DNA from: Acanthaster planci
Lineage: Eukaryota; Echinodermata; Asteroidea; Valvatida; Acanthasteridae
NCBI RefSeq assembly: GCF_001949145.1
Contig: NW_019091559.1
Span: 409,661 to 473,660 of the forward strand
DNA length: 64,000 nucleotides
Direction: 5' to 3'
In this document: positions 47,241 through 60,357 of the stretch, in pieces
How the letters are laid out: every line of letters begins with the position of its first letter
How positions within the stretch are numbered: position 1 is the stretch's first letter
Program-made: the position numbers and the translations under genes
The notes under the pieces: generated by a model
The model's input: the letters and a program-made list of their open reading frames with translations, nothing else
Databases searched by the model: none
Told to the model about the DNA's origin: nothing

Positions 47241-50200
47241 CTGAAAAACAAAAACACAGTTACGAATTTGCAAAATCTTTTAAGGTGAAGTTCTGGAGGG
47301 TTTCATAATCAACTATTATCAATTGTCCAAGTGCATCACAGGGTCCGGTTTTAGTTAAGTTGACTAGTAAACAAAATGTTAGTGTTTTCCTCAGATGATG
47401 TCAAACAATCAAGGCCTTAGCAAGTGTGCCAAAGACCCTATTGTGCAACAATGCAGCATGGGCTGTACACTGCCTTATGCAGCAGCACCAATTTCATAGT
47501 GTCTGGGTAGGAGTGGAGTGTAACCCTTTATTATGATTCTACAAACTGTTTGAAGTTCTACTGCAAGATTCTGGCTTTCCTTAAGTCGGGAATTCAGAGG
47601 GCTACAGAGGCATTAAATTTTTCAAACTGCTCTTGTGAGTGGGATGGTGCACCGCTTGGATGCTAACCTCACCCATTGATCCCTGGTAACAAAAGAGGGC
47701 GTACCACTTGCATGTATATGACGTAAAGTTGACTTAATCGAGCCATCAAAACATTTAAACTTTCAAAGAGAGGCTCTGGAGGCATTTGTGGGTAAAGTGT
47801 TTAATATAGATTACCTTAACATCTGTATATGTTTTGAGACCAAGGGAGTTCACGCAACATAACATTGAAAATAATGATGGATGACAATAATTTGAGTGAC
47901 ATTGCTTATATTCAAATTACCTCCTCTGGTATGACTCTTGACCTTTGACTTGTGCACTGGAGATCCACGTTCAGAGACTCCCATGTATCCTTCATCTTCC
48001 CAATTTATGCTGCAAGCAAAAGAGAATAATTATGATTGGTTAAGTGATATAAGAAGTTGAATATTACTAAGAAAAATAATCATTCCAGAACTTCAGGAGT
48101 TCATATGGAAAGCGTCGTTGGTTTTGTGTCCCTTCGAGGCCTGACCCTTTTGTTCCCAATCTTTTGTTCATTGTCTAGCTGCATCTTGCGTGCCGTCACA
48201 TTGGTGTCCTTACAATATGAACGACAGATTGAAAAACTGTGGATCATTTATAGTGAAATAAAACGTAGTTACTGAGGAACAGAATTCAACTAAACAAACA
48301 AAAAATCATTATTTTCCTGATCTCAGTATAATGAAACCTTTGTGACAAAAAGTGTTCCCGCGAGAGAAAATTTATAAAATACTCATTTTAAAACTAATGA
48401 TAAAATAACACTATGTCATTTCTAGATAGCAAACACTGCATTTATATGTCGCTGATATAACTGAGATATGGATTATCATGAAGTCGTTATCTGAATAAAT
48501 TGTATTTGTTCCTAACGATGATGTAAGAAACTAATGTGAGAATAGACATTTGATTTCGATGGATGGTATTTTGTCTCACCCTCGATGGAGGGGTCGTTCC
48601 TGCATTCGACGTCGACACACCACGACCAGAATAGTGCAAGCCATCACAAAGATTCCAACTGCAATGACCAATGCGCCAATAATCAAAACCGTAGTCACTG
48701 GTAAGCTGTCTGGAATGCCTGTGGTTGCTGGAATTAAGATAAGAATAATGATATTTTAAGATCCGCCCAGGCATTTGTGAGTTTTTTGGGGGAAAATCCA
48801 CTGAGTCCAAAGTCTTCAGATAACAGAGGGTCATGTATTATCATAAGTGAAGCACTGGAATCAACTGGTCAATTTCAGCCAGCCAAATATTGGTTTAGGA
48901 ACTAATCAACTCATCATTCTGATGATTCTGAAAATAACCTGCAGTACTCCCCACATTATGAGTTGTCTTGGCATTCATCACCTCTGCACTTGCATTCATC
49001 GGGGTAGTCGATCTAGGTGATGGGATCAAAGCAAACCATCAATTGAAAGGTTGAGGTAGCCAGATACGGAATAATTATGACGTTATCAATTGGACGTCAG
49101 CCCTGATGAGTGAAATATGCAGCAGAGCGAATCAACAAAGGACACTAGATTTATGCACAGCCTTTTAAGGGAGTGGATTTTTCCCGTATATTTTTTGAGA
49201 AAAAAATCCTGTACTTGCATTTTGCAGTGCATTGCTTAATCGTCCAATCTTTTGTGAGATGGAGCATCGTTGTCAGAAGCTAACTTAGTATTTGGAGGTA
49301 ACAAAGGATCTGTCCCATGCAATAAACTATAAAACTGTACCTATCTTAGATACTAACATTTCTGATTTGGTTTTGTGTTTGTGACTCTTAGGAAAGTTCG
49401 AGAATACCTTCCAACACATATTCAAGCCACTATAACATAACTAAAAAGATGCGAGTAATTCCAAATTGCACTGGTCACTATCAACAACATGAAACACACT
49501 CTGCATGAAGATGTCTATATCAAGTCCGTGTAGAAATGTACAGAAAAAATATCAGCATCTTCGCGAGATAGTATTTGGCCTTCGGTGATCCGCTTCACGC
49601 CTTATTCATAAAAGTGGTGTAGCTAGGATTTTACTAATGGAGGGTACAAGGGGGCACCAGCTTTCAGTGGTGTGGTTTTGGGGGGGAAGCTTTCGTTAGT
49701 CTTGTTCAATATCCATTCATCCGTTTTCTTAGTGGGGGGGGCACCGGGAAAGGGGGGGGGGCGTGCCCTCAGACCCAACTGGCTACACCACTGATTTATG
49801 ATACTTGATTTCTATTCACTTTTGAATCAGGAAAGCCAAGATGTGTCACGTTCACTCGAAAGGGAAATCACGTGTAAAACAGCGTAACCAACAACAGAAT
49901 GTAAGTTTGATTAGCAGTTTGTAGGCTAGCAACGAAAGAAATAAGTGCAGCGTGACTGTACTTGCCTTTGTTGTATTGTTGAAATTGTTGTGGATTGTGT
50001 ACTCCGATCTGACCGTGAAAAGGTTGAGATTGTGGGAGCCAACATGCTTACACTATCAGATGTCATCGGATGTCCATCGACCATGGGCGTTGCAGTGGAG
50101 TTGGTAATTTCCCCTGGAGATGTGGCTTCAGATTGACTATTACTGCCAAGGTCAAAGGGATCTACCTTTTTGTGTTGTAATTATTTGATTTATAGGTGTA

Positions 50201-53200
50201 ACTTTCAGCATAGCCTTCAGCATTTTTGCCGTCATCAATTCTTGAATGACAATCATATTTAGCTATTGTCAAAATCTCACTATTTCAACTTGTATGGTTA
50301 AAATTGGAATATTATTCATTTTCTGTCCTCTGAGCACATGACACAAAGGTGTCGGGTTGTGCTTTCTGATGGTCCTTTACGCATAGCTTAATTCCAGCTA
50401 TCTCGTTTTAGGTTAACATTTTGAAGAGTGGTAGAGACTTTAGAGAGGCATCTTATCATTACAACTTTATTTCAGAACATTGCAGAAGCAAACATAAATC
50501 GGAATTCTAACCTGCAGTCACACGAATGTTGGTCAAACACGGGACAGGTAGATTCACTTAAATTTTTTTTCAAGATGGGCTGGTAACAGGTAAGAAGCTC
50601 GTTATTCTGGCTGGCATTCATGACGGATGAGTTCGCGCAAAGCAGATTCGCTAAAGTCAAGAGAGGATTATCAGAGGTACTTACAAAGTTAGTGAACTCA
50701 GATAAGACCAGTCCTAGGCCTAAAAGTGTCAAAGTGATTTTGATTTGAAACAAAACTGATAGTCATAATCATGAAGTTTTAAGTTGTGAGGTCGACAATT
50801 GGCATTTTTAAATTTACGACGGATAGTTAGCATTCAATTGAGGAATTCAGAATACCAGTCATCTGTTAGCATGATGATTTACAAGTATGTGTCCTTATTA
50901 CAATGTTAATAAAAGTGACAATAAAGTAGACGAAGGAGTATTTAACCAAGCTTACTTCTGCAAAGAGCACATCTTTCCACTGAAGCTACACATTCATTCC
51001 TGAAATGCAATAACGACATTGGGAAGTCACTCAACTGATTGAGGGAGTACACTGGCTTAATTGGTCCCCGGGCGAGTTATGCGTAGACAAATGTTACCCA
51101 CCCACTATCATGGCCTTGCAAGAGACCATTCTTAACTTCCTAATTATGTAATGAACTTTTAAAATAAAGCAAAATTCACACATACTTTCTAAAAATCTCA
51201 ACTATGTACAAACGTTGGTATCTCTTTGTAGCGACAGCGCCGACATGCCGGTGGGGGCGCTGGTGTGGCTCCATGGGGTTGTGCCGGTCCCTGCCGGTTG
51301 GCTTTGGGCCAACCCCTGCTGCGCTGGCACAGTAGCCTTTTGGTGATTCTCCATTACCTCATTTTCCCGCTAGTCTGGTAGACATGTTTTGGTGTGATTC
51401 GTTCTAGTGCGATTGAAGAGGAGATCCAGATTTGCCTGCACTTTGTTTAAAAACTCCGTGCGTGTTCACCGGTTTTTGGGGTGTAATACAGGCCACAGCC
51501 ACTGGACCCGAGGACAAGCGTTTGTGCCTTTTTCAGACGTGTACGAAAATCACACAAGCGGCGACTTTACAATATGGAAAAGAGTAGGGGATGGCCTTGC
51601 TGAGGCTGATAATAAAACTCACCCCCCCCCATAAAAAATCGTATTCACGGAGCAATCTTCTTGAAATAAGCCTGAAAAAACTGTTAGCAAAAAGTATAAT
51701 ACCGACCGATCAATCCTTAAACATTGCTTGCACAGACAGGTTTCCTTTATTTTCTTAACCACAGAAACACTTCTCTCAAGAATACAGGTCCGTAAAAAAA
51801 AATGAAATTCATGGATGGCGGCCGAACTCCACTCCACTTCCTCCCTCCACTACTCAACCAAACTTAAAATGTAGAGGCGACGTGTGATTAGGGCCTATGC
51901 CCTTTCCACATGCACACCACACTGATTCATGATGTCACTGTCAGATGTTTGTAGGTCAGATATCTGCACATTTGCGGTCTAGCAGAATTCAATCATCAAA
52001 GGGCAATTTACGATTGCAGTGCTGGTTATGTCTTTGATGTCTTGTGTGGAAACAGGGCTAGATTGTAGTTACCATGACAAGTGAGTGTCATAAACCATGT
52101 ATAAGATTGAATTTACACAACCTACGTACAAATTGCAGTTCGTTGGCCTTCGGTGACTCCAGAAAACAGCTGATAACAGCTGATAAATATAGATTAGCGA
52201 AATCTAGCCACTTTTGACTCTGCCGTCTGTCTGCATCGAGTCGTAGGAGCAGTCCCATAGGAAATGTGCACACTGTTAGCACCTACACTCACTTGACACG
52301 CTTCATTGCCAGGCTTTTTGTCAGATGTTTGTTTACTAAAAAGTTAAACAACAGATGCTTCGAAACTTTGGATCGAAGCCTTCCTCCACGCATAAGTCAT
52401 AAAACGGCATAAAAAATCCGTAACATTGTCCCCGATTTCCCGGCTTTATGTCTCTTTGTGAGCACAGCAACAAATTACTTACGTAACTCTTAGCGACATT
52501 TGTGAAAATTTTCGAGTTACTATCTCGCCGCAGCGAGTTATGAGATCTTGCCGCAGCGAATGTTTCAATGGTTTAATAAGTCCTATTCAATGTGCCGTTT
52601 TAAAATGTGTCTTTGGGGAAATGCAGTGAGATTTGGTTTTAGATTGCTAATTGGAACAAAAGGGGAGGTTACATTTCATACAAGCTTGATTTACAACACA
52701 AAAGAAAACAAAAGAAATCTCTTTTTGGGGTATGAATTTTCATATCTGCAAGTGGGGTAGACTACTATACACTTTGAATCCGTGACAGACTGCCTGTTTT
52801 TGTGCACAGCGTGTTTATCATCTTATTCTATTTATAGAAACTAAAAAGGGAAAAATCTCCATCAATCAATTCCTTTAGTTCATTGTTTTGCTTAAAATAT
52901 GGAGGGGACATTCGACATTGTGTCTTCCCCCCGTACCAAATTCTTGGTGGGGGATGTCCCCCCCTGGATTTCCGCCCATGCCTGTTGAAAGAATTACGGT
53001 GCCTTTTCATTTATAGTTTAAATAATCTATTTGCATAAGCGAGGCAAGCGGGACCCTGAAAAAACAAAGAAACAAAAGAAAACGGCCAAAGATATGAAAA
53101 TTAGAAATGAAATAGAACATAATTATTAGCTTGAAATAAAAAGAAAGAGAATCTAACCTTTTCCAGCAGTTAAATGTTATCGTTTTAACTAGACGGTTGG

Positions 53201-56200
53201 CCCCACCCCCCCCAAAAAAAAACAATTCTGGCGACGCCCGTGCATATTTTTAGCCGAAGTGTGCTGCCATTTCGGAACAAACCTCGATGCTGATATCATT
53301 CTAATATTAAAATATGCTATGATTTAGGAGATTCCAGCAGGCAAAAAGAAATAGGAAGTGAAGGTGAAAGGAAAACTAACACACACTTTTTCATCAAATG
53401 GATTGAAATCCCCAGGCTCTTTGACCTCACAATCCATGCGTTCAGTTGTCACAAACCACCCATACAGCACAGGGCGCTGGGAAGGGCAAATACGTAGGTA
53501 CGTTTTTTTTGTCGAGAATGTATTGGATGGAGTTTATTTAACATCTGAACACCGGTCAACACTTATGGCTCGGTGTACATGACACGTGTGCACTTACATA
53601 AAATTTTAATAACAGTTCTATAAATTAATAAATTTCGACCGATGAAAGTTCAAAATTTAGTAATAACTTTCAAGTCCACTTGCTTGTGTTTGGCACTAGG
53701 AAAATGTAGAAAGGACTTAAACCAGTTTACCCCTCATCTGAATGTGGAAATTCACACTACAAAATAAGATTTCGTTGTCTTTGTGTTAGAAAACAAGCTT
53801 TGTTGAAATGTAACATCCATTTTTGTTCAAATTAGCAGTCTAAAACCAAATCTCAATGCTTTTCATCCCAAAGATACATTTGAAAACAGTGCGCTGAGTA
53901 GAACTTATGGCACTATTGAAATATTCAATGCGGTGGGATATCAATTTGACGCCGCGGCAAGATCGCTGCACATTTCAACGATGACAATAACTCCCGCTGC
54001 GAGATGGCGAGTTGCCGCGGCGAGTAAGTAACCCGGCTGCGGTGAGATCGTATCTCGAATTTTTTTTGGCAAGTGGCCCTTATACGCTTCCGTAAGTGAA
54101 GTCTCATTCGTGATTTTTTTTTTATTTGAATGGGAATGAAAATAGCTGTTGACCACCTCAGGCTAAGGCACCTCAAAAGTCAGCCTTAACTCGTCTGCAT
54201 GGCTGTGACGGTCAAGGTACTTCAACAGTCACAACTTTAATGTATAATATTGTTTACATCTGTATGGTCGTAATAAACGTACATTTGATTTTGCGTTTTA
54301 ACATTCAATAGTCGGCACCCATGCATGATCAAACCATACGCCTTTATGAACACCTGTCACACTATCCATTAAAATGGTAATAGACGTTTGATGAACAACT
54401 TACATGGCTTCCAAAGACACAAAGCCACAGAGAGGGCGGCCCATTTTTGATGACTCTGAAATTGAATTTACGCAAACGTTCAACCGCCGTCTCGTGTCGT
54501 GTGAGCACATCGAAACGGTAAATTCCGAACAGATGGTTGGTTTTACTGGAGCAAGAAGGAACAGAAGAAATACAAAGACTATACTTGAATAAAGAATATA
54601 TTTGTGCAAGACTCTTTAAAACTATATTTGAAGGGTCTACTCACATAATCATAGTTTTAAAGAGTACAAGTTCCCCTGTCAATTCCAAATATCTTACCCA
54701 ATAGAGTAAGAGCACTATGAACTAGTTCTTACCGTTAGCTTGGACCTTCACTTTGCAAGTCGTTTGATTATCCTGCTTGCAAGACACACAAGCACTGTAA
54801 GAAATAAAATATCTGTATGCATTGAGTGTCTCGACAACCAATATCCTTATTTGTGTGGGCTTTAGGAGTCCGTTTATTCTACACTTATTTATTGTTATAC
54901 ATATATTGTTATACAACTGACGTTTGTTTGTTTGTTAAATACTTCGTCCAGATCCATATATAGGTTTTTTTTCCTTGCAATTGGCCCGTAGAAGCTATTG
55001 ACATGGCATGGTGACAATTAAACTTCTTTTAATCTCTTAGTAAGTACTTCTGTTACTGATCACAGTAAGTTAATGGTTCGACTTAATACCTTTTGACAAT
55101 TTATTGCCGATTGAAACTATTCCAAACAAAGGTGAACTTCAACTTACATTAATTAAGCAATTTTAAAAGGGATAATTTTCTACTTGTTGAAGCTTTTATC
55201 ATTTTTTATTTTAAGAATCAGTGCTCTTGATGTATAAACGAAATAGCATTTTAAAACGTGGAGTTACCTACTTTCTTGGTCTTCCGCCATAGGACGAATA
55301 CTTCAGCACTGCCAGGCTTAAACAAATTCTCAGCTATAAAAGCAGCCTTGTGCTATGTGAATCACTTTACCGTGCATGCTCAAATATCTACACATTCTTC
55401 ATGAATCAGTTTAAGATTTAATCTTTATTCATCTGCCAAGAATATCTGAGCTGTAAGTGCAAAGAAAACGATTATACAGTGACCACCATCAAGGGCGTTA
55501 AACCAAGGAGAGTATACATCCCACACTCTTTACCCAGGGTGATGGGCTACTGACTCATCCCCTGCGCACTTTTTCGTGGTGAGAATTAAAAGCAGATTGT
55601 TAAAAAATTTTTGAGTTCCCAAAGAACAAATTATACATAAAAATAAATCTAATAGCATTCAAAAAAGGAGAACAATTTTAAATGGTTTTATGCAGTAGTA
55701 TAATGTATAAGAGAGATGTGCAGTGTCATATAGCGTCAGCATCCCGCTTTCCCGATTTTCGGTACCACAACCCCCCGTCCCCCTAAATCCGGAATTATTA
55801 TGCCATTGTTCAGCACTGTTGCCATAAAAGACAATCTTGCCTGCTGGTACCATATATCGCACGGATCTTAGTACCATTTAAACCTTGCCATTGTAGGTTT
55901 AGTAGTTGAAATTAAGATGATAGGTAGTAAAGAAGACACAATATAGACAAAACCTATTTAATTTGGAAGTTATTTATATGACAAAATTGAAGATGACCGC
56001 CATATAAAGAATGTCCTTTATGCCTAGCGTTTGGAACATTAGATCCCTTGATCTTGAAAATGTAAGTTTTGTAACTGAAATCGATATCGTCATTATTAAG
56101 AAGCTAAAAGACAGACAAAAAAACTTGTTCAATTAAGACAGCATTTTGGAAAATCCAAGATGGCCACCACTCACTTTTTGAGCAAATAGCAGCATTCATT

Positions 56201-57309
56201 TTCTAATATGAATTCCAAAAATGTGTAAGTTGATAACCCAAAATCCTTAAACTATATCACATACCATACCACATATTGCAATATCATTATAACAAACACC
56301 GCTTTACCTAACATTCAGAAATACTGACACTCACACTAAATACTTAAATTTGCTTGAAATCAAAGTTGAACTCATTTTAACTTATCACCTGCTTGCTTTC
56401 GTGTAAGTTTTTACACTGTGTCAGTCTTAACTATACCATAATTCTTTCAGTCCCATTCCTCTGATATTTCACTCATTAAAAAGGGTACAAGTGCAATATA
56501 GGAAGGTTTTACTGCAAGCATCTGGGCTTATTAAATCAATGACTCTGTCGCCTGCAGGAAGTGGGTCTCTCGGATCAACGAACTCTTGGTTTAGTGCTTG
56601 AAACTTCATCATTATATACGGGAGTACGATTTGTTATTGAAACAGCACATATTCGTATTAAAGCCTATATTTTTCAGTCAGTTGGTGTTAATATGTCAAT
56701 GTGGACAACAAAGCAATTTCAGATTTTAAATGTCTATTTCAACACTTATCATTCAGTTTGATCACCCAATTTAATCGAATAGCTGTTTTGGAGAAAATAA
56801 TCAGTGGCGTCCACTGGCGTAAATTTGTGCCGAAAATTTGGGGAATGGGGGTGGTTATTTGTGATGGGATGACTTGTCCGGCCACAGAAACACAAAATGA
56901 CATTATACAGGGGGAAATGTTCATATTACTGATGTACATCTGTAATATGTAGTACGTTCATGCAGAGTCCTACATAAGAGTAGCATAATTACGCCTTTAT
57001 TATTATTTTCCCTTTTTGAGTGATTTTTTTAGTCGTTGGTAAGTTTGAAAAGTGTCACAAACCTCCTTGAATATTTTGCTCACCACAAAAAGTGGGAGTG
57101 ATTCAATTGCCTACTTCCCCCTCCAAAAAAGTGTGAGGGATATATACCCCACACCCTCGGGATTTACGCCCTTGAGGTTTCATCCTCCCAAATTAAAATA
57201 AATTCTCGGCTTACCTTAAACAACGCGGTTCGTCTGAGCGATTTCCGTTTTCATCTATACCGCTGATCAAAACAAAAAAGAATGCAGAAACCAAGTAAAT
57301 GGACTCCAT
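46246..57309 (-). CDS. Unrecognised type I membrane receptor-like protein with Tyr-motif tail, 8 exons
   Basis: Eight exons join in phase to 576 residues. In order: a signal peptide (about 1-17); a small ectodomain with nine cysteines (30, 34, 37, 45, 57, 74, 88, 96, 98) and several NxS/T sites; a Ser/Thr-rich stalk (about 99-176); one membrane helix (about 180-203, VLIIGALVIAVGIFVMACTI) followed by a CRRR stop-transfer; and a 370-residue cytoplasmic tail. The tail has Y224 (YMGV), Y253 (YEEE), Y289 (YVEY), Y292, Y327 (YVEP), Y331 (YEEL), Y368 (YMDV), Y393 (YVDV) and Y559 (YFTL), mostly in acidic contexts, plus VTPPPPAPIRK, a possible SH3 ligand. This layout suggests phosphotyrosine signalling at the plasma membrane (inference). 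No kinase, death, TIR or Ig domain is visible. I do not recognise the family; a distant TNF-receptor-like Cys-rich ectodomain is one guess. Confidence 0.85.
47241..47920 (-). other. Receptor intron 7
   Basis: 680 bases; nothing recognised. Confidence 0.5.
47921..48009 (-). CDS. Receptor exon 7 (juxtamembrane, YMGV)
   Basis: INWEDEGYMGVSERG followed by a basic Lys/Ser stretch. First tyrosine motif of the tail. Confidence 0.87.
48580..48727 (-). CDS. Receptor exon 6 (transmembrane)
   Basis: TTGIPDSLPVTTV, then a 24-residue hydrophobic helix, CRRR and MQERPLHR. GTGAGA donor, phase 2. Confidence 0.88.
48939..49012 (-). CDS. Receptor exon 5 (stalk)
   Basis: STTPMNASAEVMNAKTT and on to the membrane exon. 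74 bases, phase 2 in and 1 out. Confidence 0.75.
49013..50013 (-). other. Receptor intron 4
   Basis: 1.0 kb holding the hAT-like element at 49612-49793; otherwise nothing recognised. Confidence 0.55.
49612..49793. mobile_element. Older hAT-like non-autonomous element (receptor intron 4)
   Basis: Ends AGTGGTGTAGCTAGG and CTGGCTACACCACTG are complementary. Flanks ATTCATAA and ATTTATGA match at six of eight positions, an eroded 8-bp duplication. The interior has long G tracts, as in the 45230 element. Confidence 0.68.
50014..50142 (-). CDS. Receptor exon 4 (Ser/Thr stalk)
   Basis: NSQSEATSPGEITNSTATP through TISTFS, mucin-like. The phase-compatible donor is GTCAGA at 50013; a stronger GTAAGC lies at 50051 but would shift the frame. 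Confidence 0.7.
50512..50650 (-). CDS. Receptor exon 3 (Cys-rich)
   Basis: NLLCANSSVMNAS through FDQHSCDC: five Cys and three NxS/T sites. Phase 1 in, phase 2 out. Confidence 0.82.
51227..51580 (+). mobile_element. LTR-like dispersed repeat, copy 2
   Basis: Same order of blocks as 9136-9455: TGTAGCGAC start, GGTGGGGGCGCTGGTGTGGC, AAAAACTCCGT, GTGTAATA, then CACACA and GCGGCGAC. Inserted in the same orientation on the plus strand, antisense to the receptor gene. Confidence 0.5.
54611..54665. repeat. Perfect 15-bp-arm hairpin (receptor intron 2)
   Basis: ACTCTTTAAAACTAT at 54611-54625 is the exact complement of 54651-54665, with a 25-base loop. Confidence 0.8.
54733..54794 (-). CDS. Receptor exon 2 (Cys-rich)
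   Basis: ACVSCKQDNQTTCKVKVQAN, with three Cys and one N-glycosylation site. Strong TTTCTTACAG acceptor and GTAAGA donor; phases 2 and 1 match the neighbours. Confidence 0.8.
54795..57214 (-). other. Receptor intron 1
   Basis: 2.4 kb. It contains a degenerate G-rich element from about 56800 to 57180, with GGCGTAAATTTGTG at one end and GATTTACGCCCTTG at the other, related to 7659-7826. No exon recognised. Confidence 0.5.
57215..57309 (-). CDS. Receptor exon 1 (signal peptide)
   Basis: MESIYLVSAFFFVLISG is a typical signal peptide, followed by an acidic/polar stretch with N22RS and the first Cys (C30). GTAAGC donor, phase 2. Confidence 0.85.
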
Positions 57310-57401
57310 GGTCTTTAGAAGGTGTTCACTTACTACATTAAAATGTTCGATGTGATGCAGATTCCAAATTCTGTGAGACACTTCCGAACCTGCCGATTTG
57401 T

Positions 57402-57409
57402 CTATATAA
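57402..57409 (-). promoter_or_regulatory. TATA-like box upstream of the receptor gene
   Basis: TTATATAG on the minus strand about 95 bases before the ATG at 57309, a suitable distance for a short 5' leader. Confidence 0.35.
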
Positions 57410-60357
57410 TTATTTCCAGCGCTTCCTTGTTTACTTTTGACGAGGTCCTTTCGTTTTCAGGTTTCAGTAGAATGTTTATGGAGAAAGTAACACTGTTATG
57501 AGGATCTGAATACTAGATTCATGTGAATGAAATTCAACATTAGACCAAATTTCAAAACGATCAGAAGAAACAAATAAAACCTGACGAATTTGAAATTTTT
57601 CGATTAGATTAAGCTCGAGTTCGAGTTCTTCTAGAAAGCGATTATAATTTGAAACATTATTTTCATTTTGTTCATATTTGTTATACCATACACGTGAAAA
57701 CATTTCCTTTCAAGACAGCTAATACCCTTTTAAACGATGGAATCATAAAATCCTTGTAATTTTTTAATTTTTGGATTTAGGCCTAAAGTAGCATTTTCTT
57801 TTAAAAGCCTCCAGGATTTCCCTCAGGAAAACCAAAATGTCAAACAACCCATTCGAAAATAAAATAATTGTGAGTCCGAAAGTTAAATTTACATTCTTCC
57901 AGTTACTTTCCACATCATTTCCAGATAGCATGATTTTTATCGGTACGATCATTATGGACCTGCGTCGTGCGCAGGTATTGCTTTTGTGTACCAAGTCATC
58001 TTGAAATTAAAAAAAAAATCAAATTTTGCACTAATCCGGAAGCTAAACGTGTTTTTAATTCGCCTATTGATGCATTCATGTACACGTATAGCTTCAGTGT
58101 TAATTGTTTTCATGACCTTTGCATTGAAATGAATCATCTAACCTTCTGTGTACACATTTCTGTAATTTCTGTTTCATACAGATCATATTTTCTTTCGTTG
58201 CGTGTTGATTGTACTCAGAAGCCGAGGTTGTTTTCCTCTAAATTTGAAAAATGATCTCATTGGGACTATTTCTTCAAACTTTAATCAATTGCCTGACAGC
58301 TGTGATCCTCATCTTGCTTACCATTTGTTGGGCTTGCTAGTCATGCAACAAAACTAATATAATGTTGTCATATCAAGACTAATGATTTGTAAATCAATTG
58401 TTTAAAGTGATATTGTTTGATGGCAAGAAACTTACTACAAAAGGAAAATAGTCAATGGCGTATCTTCCCGACCCAACCTACACAAGAAAAATAAGTAGTG
58501 AGTATATTGTCAGAATTCCCCTATTTCTCTATTTCTTTTCAGGGACAAGCCTAAGTAGCCTTCATCCATATTAACTACTTTTAATCCGTAACCTTTTTAT
58601 TTCAACTCGCATGGCTATAGATATCTATACCCCTTGCAAATAACTGCCAGTTTTTTTAAACCCCAATTCAGGCACAGAACAGGTACAAAGCATTGGAGCT
58701 CAGACTTCCAAGTAGAATGCCCTTTCTTTTGTATTTATTAGTCAAGTCTTTTTAGATTTACTGTGTAGTTTGTCATGAGGCATCGGTGATTGAAGGAGAG
58801 TGTGGGTCAGTGGAATTTATTTTGCATTGAAAAGATGATGGCAATGATATATTACCAGTTTGTGCGCGTGTCAAGACACAGCTTTGTTGATTTTGAGACA
58901 GTATTGAAGTGGAAAGTTTGCCGGTGATCGTGGTGATCCTCAGAGCCGGCGCGTTCATGCCTGTTGCTGTCGGAGTTTACTCTGTTTGGAGCAGGTACTT
59001 TTTCAGACTGCTGAATGGCTAATCGGTTCCAAGCTAGCCGAGTGGCTTGATCAGCAATTCAAGTTTTGGAACATCTAGAAATCTGTTATTCTTCCTTTTC
59101 TTTTATGCCTAAATGTTTTAAGGTGCCGATATTATGATAATGAATTCGCACAGTGGTTATTTCAACTGAATTTCTGGGAGTTTAAAATGCTGAAAAATCT
59201 TGTCTGATAGGTTAAATTCAAAAAATTATCTTTGTATATGTGGCCAACTTTTCGTTAAATATTAGATGGCCCGCACTGATGTTTCCCTGTTAAGTCTTGT
59301 GGTGGTCACGGAAAAGACTTAACATGACCAATCTTGCATCATGGACCAACGATAGAGGACGCTGATAAACCTTACACAGCCAATTAGCCGTTAGCTGAAC
59401 GGGCCAGTACTTCACTTCAACAAACTTCAAGATCGCAGTTAACTGTATTTCTTTTTCAATTTTGCATGTATTTGGCTAATTTTGAATCAGACGGTTGTGA
59501 TTTACGTGACTGATAATATCCCTGGTGTTTTGAGATTGAATCTGATTAGCCAGTTGGCTTTGAATTTCAGGATCTGGATTTTAAACTTCAACTGAGTGAT
59601 TTCCCCTGTTCGGTATTGATCGAGATGACTGTATTGTAGAAATTGAGAATGGTGCTCTGAAGAGTGGTCGACATTGATGTTGAGAAGAAATTGAGGATGA
59701 TGTTCTGAAGTTCATTTGAAACTTATGTTGTAGATTTTGAAGTGAAGTTAGTCGACTGTAGACAAGGAGCATTAAGACTATTTATCGATATCAGAGCTTA
59801 TTTTCATTACATTTTAAAAGTGCTTAACATGAACAGCGATCATTTACCGGTACTCAGGCCGTGTATTTGACAACTGATATTGCTTAATTAATCTGTGATG
59901 TACACTCTTGCGAATTTGAATTCTGGAAGCGATAATTAATTTGGATTAATTGGAATTTTAATTAAATTGTCTTTTTAATTGTGTTTAGTTCTCCTTGTAA
60001 TTATTGGACTATTTGTATTATGGTCTTTCTTTCCAGTCGTTGCTTTAATCAAAGTTTTCTTGCTGTTACATATGTGGTCGGCCACTCCATGTATATGTTT
60101 ATTTTTCTAAGTATTATCTGGTATACCCTCGTGTACTTTTAAATGTAGTTTATTCGTGCCGGTGTGTTTTACTTATTGCTGTCTTTACAGTAAACGTTTT
60201 ACGTTTCCTTATGTAATCGTGCCCTGGGTAAACAGTTCAAGGTCTTTTAATGTAAAATCACTGTATTTTATTTTGCTAATAGGATGTTTCGTCATATTAG
60301 TTAACTGTGGGTCACTTTTATCACTCACACAGCATTGTACACCTGTTTACACAATAC

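Larger units (their letters stand above)
50651..54732 (-). other. Receptor intron 2
   Basis: 4.1 kb with LTR-like copy 2 (51227-51580), G/C tracts near 52930 and 53210, two stretches rich in CGCCGCAGCGAG / GCCGCGGCGAG motifs (52515-52560 and 53945-54060), and a 15-bp-arm hairpin at 54611-54665. No exon recognised. Confidence 0.55.
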
